DNA of 10,093 bases from Oscillospiraceae bacterium (GTDB lineage: Bacteria; Bacillota; Clostridia; Oscillospirales; Oscillospiraceae). A model generated the notes under the pieces. That model was not told the origin of the DNA and ran no database searches. It saw only the letters and a program-made list of their open reading frames with translations. A program made the position numbers and the translations under genes. The stretch lies in NCBI GenBank assembly GCA_018265835.1, contig JABLYK010000058.1, positions 1-10,093 of the forward strand, read 5' to 3'. Each line of letters begins with the position of its first letter. The stretch's first letter is position 1. Positions 7,797-10,093 of the stretch are shown piece by piece.

Positions 7797-7828
7797 GCGC
7801 CCGGTTATCTTTTACAATAACCGGGCGC
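7797..7828 (-). terminator. Hairpin terminator/attenuator after marR
   Basis: A perfect 12-bp stem, GCGCCCGGTTAT at 7797-7808 with its complement at 7817-7828, around an 8-nt loop. On the minus strand it is followed by TTTTCTGTT, a short T-run. It lies about 60 nt beyond the marR stop and 170 nt ahead of the kinase-like gene. It probably ends the marR transcript, but as no clear promoter is seen between it and the kinase gene, it may be a partial terminator inside a longer marR-kinase-MATE transcript. Confidence 0.75.
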
Positions 7829-7859
7829 ACCCGACATCTTCCGTTCGACGATCAATCAT
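7812..7859 (-). other. Possible 15-codon leader ORF ending in the terminator loop
   Basis: On the minus strand, ATG at 7859 opens a 15-codon frame (MIDRRTEDVGCARLL) whose TAA at 7814-7812 falls exactly in the loop of the terminator hairpin. GGAGG at 7877-7873 lies 13 nt upstream, a long spacing. The ATG itself lies in a short stem (AATCAT 7854-7859 with ATGATT 7864-7869). If translated, a ribosome here would disrupt the terminator. This is a weak candidate that could be coincidence. Confidence 0.2.
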
Positions 7860-7886
7860 TGCGATGATTCGTCCTCCGATGACATC

Positions 7887-8333
7887 CTATTCTATTTTGC
7901 TGATTTCATCTTCCAAGATTTCAATGTGCTTTTGTGTGATTGCCAGCAGCTGATCCCGTTCCCGTCCGTCTAAGCGTTCAAACGACCGCTCCTCCGCCTT
8001 TACCAGTGGAACGATCTTTTCCTCTACCAGCGCTTTCCCAGCTTCCGTAAACAACACCCGCTTGTTCTTTCGGCTTTTGGGCCCCAGTTCAAGCGCGATA
8101 AAGCCGTGTGCTTCCATGCTTTTCAGCGCGGAATTAATGGTTTGCGGCGCATAAAACCACGCAGCACACAGGTCTTTTTGCGTACAGGACTGGCCACACT
8201 CATACAGCGAATACAGCAGCCAGAAAGCCGCGTCGGACAGGCCGACAGACTTTGCATAGTCATGATAAAGCACATTCATTTTTTTATGAAGCCGGTTGAA
8301 CGCCGCCAGTACAAAAACGGTCGAAAATCCCAT
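7887..8333 (-). CDS. MarR family winged-helix transcriptional regulator
   Basis: A 148-residue DNA-binding protein of the MarR family, acting as a dimer that usually represses efflux or stress genes until a small phenolic or drug-like ligand binds. The pattern is typical: N-terminal dimerisation helix (residues 3-28), LSDAAFWLLYSLYECG leading into the winged HTH, TQKDLCAAWFYAPQTINSALKSMEAHGFI at 51-79 (recognition helix about 62-76), a basic wing GPKSRKNKRVLFTEAG at 84-99, and a long C-terminal helix pair. The ATG at 8333 follows GAGG at 8343-8340 with 6 nt spacing. It is divergent from a MATE gene and upstream, on the same strand, of the kinase-MATE pair, so it is the obvious local regulator. 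Two palindromes in its own promoter suggest autorepression. Cysteines at 46, 50 and 56 could in principle sense oxidants, but nothing shows that. Confidence 0.92.
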   Translation of the reverse strand: MGFSTVFVLAAFNRLHKKMNVLYHDYAKSVGLSDAAFWLLYSLYECGQSCTQKDLCAAWFYAPQTINSALKSMEAHGFIALELGPKSRKNKRVLFTEAGKALVEEKIVPLVKAEERSFERLDGRERDQLLAITQKHIEILEDEISKIE

Positions 8334-8348
8334 AATCCACCTCTTTTT

Positions 8349-8362
8349 ATCCGAAAACGGAG
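8349..8362. promoter_or_regulatory. Candidate MarR operator 1
   Basis: The imperfect palindrome ATCCG-AAAA-CGGAG covers the probable marR transcription start (about 8359). Its half-sites match operator 2, and the centres of the two lie 23 bp apart, about two helical turns, so two dimers could bind the same face of the DNA. Confidence 0.6.
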
Positions 8363-8365
8363 CAT

Positions 8366-8394
8366 ATTATAATCCGAATACGGATAAAAGTCAA
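8366..8394 (-). promoter_or_regulatory. marR promoter
   Basis: Read on the minus strand: TTGACT (8394-8389), a 17-bp spacer and a perfect TATAAT (8371-8366). Transcription would begin near 8359, about 26 nt upstream of the marR ATG. The spacer is largely filled by candidate operator 2, the arrangement expected for a repressed, self-controlled regulator gene. Confidence 0.85.
8372..8385. promoter_or_regulatory. Candidate MarR operator 2 (between -35 and -10)
   Basis: A perfect palindrome, ATCCG-AATA-CGGAT, lies entirely in the spacer of the marR promoter. A bound MarR dimer would block RNA polymerase. Size and position fit MarR-family operators; assignment to this particular MarR is inference from adjacency. 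Confidence 0.7.
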
Positions 8395-8436
8395 GGCGTC
8401 TGAGACAAAGTCACAATTTTTTCACTGCCCTTGCAA

Positions 8437-8465
8437 TTGACAAGCCCGGTTTCATCCTGTATAAT
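8437..8465 (+). promoter_or_regulatory. Consensus promoter of the second MATE gene
   Basis: Perfect TTGACA at 8437-8442, a 17-bp spacer and perfect TATAAT at 8460-8465. The expected start is near 8472, giving a leader of about 110 nt. Full consensus in both boxes predicts a strong promoter, which makes control by repression or attenuation likely. An 8-bp inverted repeat, CAAGCCCG (8441-8448) with CGGGCTTG (8469-8476), brackets the -10 region and may be an operator. Confidence 0.88.
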
Positions 8466-8473
8466 TATCGGGC

Positions 8474-8560
8474 TTGCTCGGAGGGCAAATCATTCATTAG
8501 AAATGATGGGCTGGATAAGGCAACAGGCTGAGATGCCTGTGACTTTATCCAGCCTTTTTT
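8474..8560 (+). promoter_or_regulatory. Structured leader with intrinsic attenuator ahead of MATE gene
   Basis: Three stem-loops in series. The first is TTGCTC (8474-8479) with GGGCAA (8483-8488), allowing one G-U pair. The second is ATCATT (8489-8494) with AATGAT (8502-8507). The third is a long terminator: GGCTGGATAAGG (8509-8520) with its partner 8543-8554, one G-U pair, an internal loop, then ACAGGC (8523-8528) with GCCTGT (8535-8540) capped by TGAGAT. Six T residues follow at 8555-8560, and the RBS is only 7 nt further. A terminator inside the 5' leader means that expression depends on its being bypassed. The trigger (ligand, leader translation or protein) is unknown, and no named riboswitch class was recognised. 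Confidence 0.8.
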
Positions 8561-8580
8561 GCGTTTGGGAGGATTTCAAT

Positions 8581-9906
8581 ATGGATTTTCTGACAAGTAA
8601 AATCAAGCCTATGTATTTCAAATATCTAACCGCAGCGTTCGGCAGCGCGTTGATTTCTTCTATTTATGGCGTTGTCGATATGGCGATGGTTGGCCAGTAT
8701 CAAGGGCCAAGTGGTACAGCGGCGCTTGCTGTGGTGGCTCCCATCTGGAATATCATATACAGTTTGGGGCTGCTGATGGGCATTGGCGGCAGCGTACTTT
8801 TCAGCACGCTGCGGGGAAAATCAGCGGAAAACCGCAAAGAATCCAACGAGTATTTTACCGCCGCATTGATTGGCATTGGCATTTTAGCTGCCATCACATG
8901 GGCGGTCGTCATTTTCTTTGACCGTCCGTTACTGACACTGTTCGGCGCGGAGGAAACCCTGCTTCCCCTGGCGCAAAGCTATCTATTTCCAGTCAAATTT
9001 GCAGTTCCGAGTTTTCTGCTCACGCAGTTAATGGCTGCCTTCCTGCGAAATGACGGCAATCCGGGGCTTGCCACAAAATCTGTTATATTCGGTGGAATTT
9101 TCAATATTTTCGGAGACTGGTTCTTTGTATTCGTTTTGAATCTGGGAATTATGGGCGCCGGTCTTGCTACCGCCATGGGTTCTGTGTTTTCCCTGCTCAT
9201 GATGCTGACGCATTTTCGCAGCAGCAAGAACATGCTGAAACTGGAAAAACCGACAAAGCTGTTATCGAAATTGAGATCCATCAGCGTAACCGGTTTTTCT
9301 ACCTTCTTCATTGATGTGGCAATGGGGATTCTGACGATGCTGTTTAACCGTCAAATTTTGAAATATCTTGGCACGGACGCACTGTCCGTTTACGGTATCA
9401 TCATCAACATCAGTACCTTTGTTCAGTGCTGCGCATACAGCATCGGGCAGGCCTCCCAGCCGATGATCTCCACCAACTTCTGTGCGAAGCAGTGGGAGCG
9501 TATCAATCAGCTTCTGAAATACGCATTGGGAACGGCCGCTGTATTTGGCTTGATCTGGACGGCGCTGGCGGAACTTGTACCAAACCTTTTTATCCATATC
9601 TTCATGACGCCAACAGATGCGATCCTCGCCATTGCTCCAAATATCATCCGCAGCTACGGAATCAGCTTCCTGCTTCTGCCCTTTAATATTTTCTCGACTT
9701 ATTATTTTCAGGCGTTGATGAAACCCACTGCGTCTTTCCTTGTTTCCGTAGGTAGGGGCGCGGTCATCAGCGGCATTCTGATTTACCTTTTGCCCGCTGC
9801 GCTGGGCGCAAATTCCATCTGGTTTGCAATGCCTATTACAGAGTTGATTGTGGCAATTGCAGTTGCCATAGCCATGATCCGGTATACCAATCAGCTGCCT
9901 GCATAA
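8581..9906 (+). CDS. MATE family multidrug/Na+ antiporter (second copy, divergent from marR)
   Basis: A 441-residue inner-membrane exporter of the MATE family with about 12 hydrophobic helices. Signatures are VVDMAMVGQYQG in helix 1 (Asp33), FLRNDGNPGLATK around 154-166 and NIFGDWFFVFVLNLGIMGAGLATAMGS, with the internally repeated half DALSVYGIIINIST and GQASQPMISTNFCAKQ. The start at 8581 is preferred because GGGAGGA at 8567-8573 sits 7 nt upstream and homologues begin near this point; the same frame is open back to 8431, but that part lies in the promoter and terminator hairpin. It has its own consensus promoter and attenuator and is divergent from marR, so it is likely drug- or metabolite-inducible. 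The substrate is not known. It shares only family-level similarity with the other MATE gene here. Confidence 0.94.
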   Translation: MDFLTSKIKPMYFKYLTAAFGSALISSIYGVVDMAMVGQYQGPSGTAALAVVAPIWNIIYSLGLLMGIGGSVLFSTLRGKSAENRKESNEYFTAALIGIGILAAITWAVVIFFDRPLLTLFGAEETLLPLAQSYLFPVKFAVPSFLLTQLMAAFLRNDGNPGLATKSVIFGGIFNIFGDWFFVFVLNLGIMGAGLATAMGSVFSLLMMLTHFRSSKNMLKLEKPTKLLSKLRSISVTGFSTFFIDVAMGILTMLFNRQILKYLGTDALSVYGIIINISTFVQCCAYSIGQASQPMISTNFCAKQWERINQLLKYALGTAAVFGLIWTALAELVPNLFIHIFMTPTDAILAIAPNIIRSYGISFLLLPFNIFSTYYFQALMKPTASFLVSVGRGAVISGILIYLLPAALGANSIWFAMPITELIVAIAVAIAMIRYTNQLPA

Positions 9907-10040
9907 GTTTTTCAAATTCTTTGCGGGCTTGCCGCTGCGTTTGTTTCCTGCCCCGGAAATAAGAACCCGCCCTGCCTGCGCGATCGAAGATTGCGGGTAA
10001 AATCCCCCGAAATCTTGTTGTTTTGACAATTCATAAAATC
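9907..10040. other. Spacer after the second MATE gene, no gene seen
   Basis: No ORF with a credible RBS and no clean terminator was found. Short complementary segments are present (for example TTCC and GGAA around a CCCC-containing loop, and CCCGC with GCGGG), but no T-run follows them. TTGACA near 10023 has no -10 partner at the right spacing. Confidence 0.5.
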
Positions 10041-10045
10041 AATCA

Positions 10046-10091
10046 AAACCACGCGTGAAACGCGTGGTTTGAAAAAGCCCTAGAAGGGCTT
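10046..10091. repeat. Two adjacent perfect hairpins, possible IS200/IS605-type element end
   Basis: The first hairpin has a perfect 10-bp stem, AAACCACGCG (10046-10055) with CGCGTGGTTT (10061-10070), and a 5-nt loop. The second is AAGCCCT (10075-10081) with AGGGCTT (10085-10091) and a 3-nt loop. The two are separated by only 4 nt and run to the window edge. Neither is followed by a T-run inside the window. Subterminal hairpins without terminal inverted repeats are typical of IS200/IS605 ends, so a transposon end is possible; a plain terminator pair is the alternative. Confidence 0.4.
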
Positions 10092-10093
10092 AA

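Noticed and set aside
8511..8540. TPP riboswitch words CTGGATAA and GGCTGAGAT in the MATE leader
   Set aside because: They occur in reverse order compared with the TPP aptamer, lie in the arms and loop of a terminator stem, and lack the other conserved parts. Treated as coincidence.
8431..8580. Longer in-frame N-terminus for the second MATE protein (open back to 8431, ATG also at 8503)
   Set aside because: This stretch contains the promoter, leader hairpins and T-run, and no RBS precedes it at proper spacing, whereas 8581 has an ideal RBS.
1..10093. CRISPR arrays, tRNA or rRNA genes, toxin-antitoxin pairs, phage genes
   Set aside because: No direct repeat-spacer pattern, cloverleaf, rRNA-like stretch or recognisable defence or phage protein was seen on either strand.

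Overview
The window looks like a chromosomal piece of a moderately G+C-rich anaerobic gut Firmicute, most likely class Clostridia and perhaps the Oscillospiraceae/Ruminococcaceae. The reasons are the pheS-pheT order, an IreB-family gene, strong AGGAGG-type ribosome binding sites, sigma-A-like promoters, and a large secreted Ig-like repeat protein beside MATE exporters. The species cannot be named from this sequence alone.

Region 1 (1-3046) is housekeeping: the 3' end of pheS, complete pheT (both subunits of phenylalanyl-tRNA synthetase), then a small ireB-family gene with its own extended -10 promoter and a textbook terminator. Region 2 (3047-5640) is an AT-rich gap followed by one large secreted protein of 749 residues. 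It has a signal peptide, about four related beta-rich modules of roughly 110 residues and a C-terminal part with a helical insertion, but no visible cell-wall anchor. Strong hairpins separate it from the convergent genes to its right.

Region 3 (5640-9906) is a drug-efflux-type block with visibly lower G+C than pheST. On the minus strand, in transcription order, are a MarR-family regulator, a hairpin-rich spacer, a cytidylate-kinase-like protein and a MATE transporter; the last two are 12 bp apart and form an operon. Divergent from marR is a second MATE gene on the plus strand. The marR promoter carries two palindromes (ATCCG-N4-CGGA(T)), one between -35 and -10 and one over the probable transcription start, which suggests autoregulation. 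The second MATE gene has a consensus promoter (TTGACA-17-TATAAT) and a leader of about 110 nt ending in a strong intrinsic terminator just ahead of the RBS, the layout of an attenuator or riboswitch. I do not recognise it as a known class.

Region 4 (9907-10093) has no gene I can support. It ends in two adjacent perfect hairpins running to the window edge, possibly the left end of an IS200/IS605-type element.

The most original material is regulatory: the attenuated leader of the second MATE gene, the paired MarR operators, and the structured spacer with tiny open frames between marR and the kinase-MATE operon.
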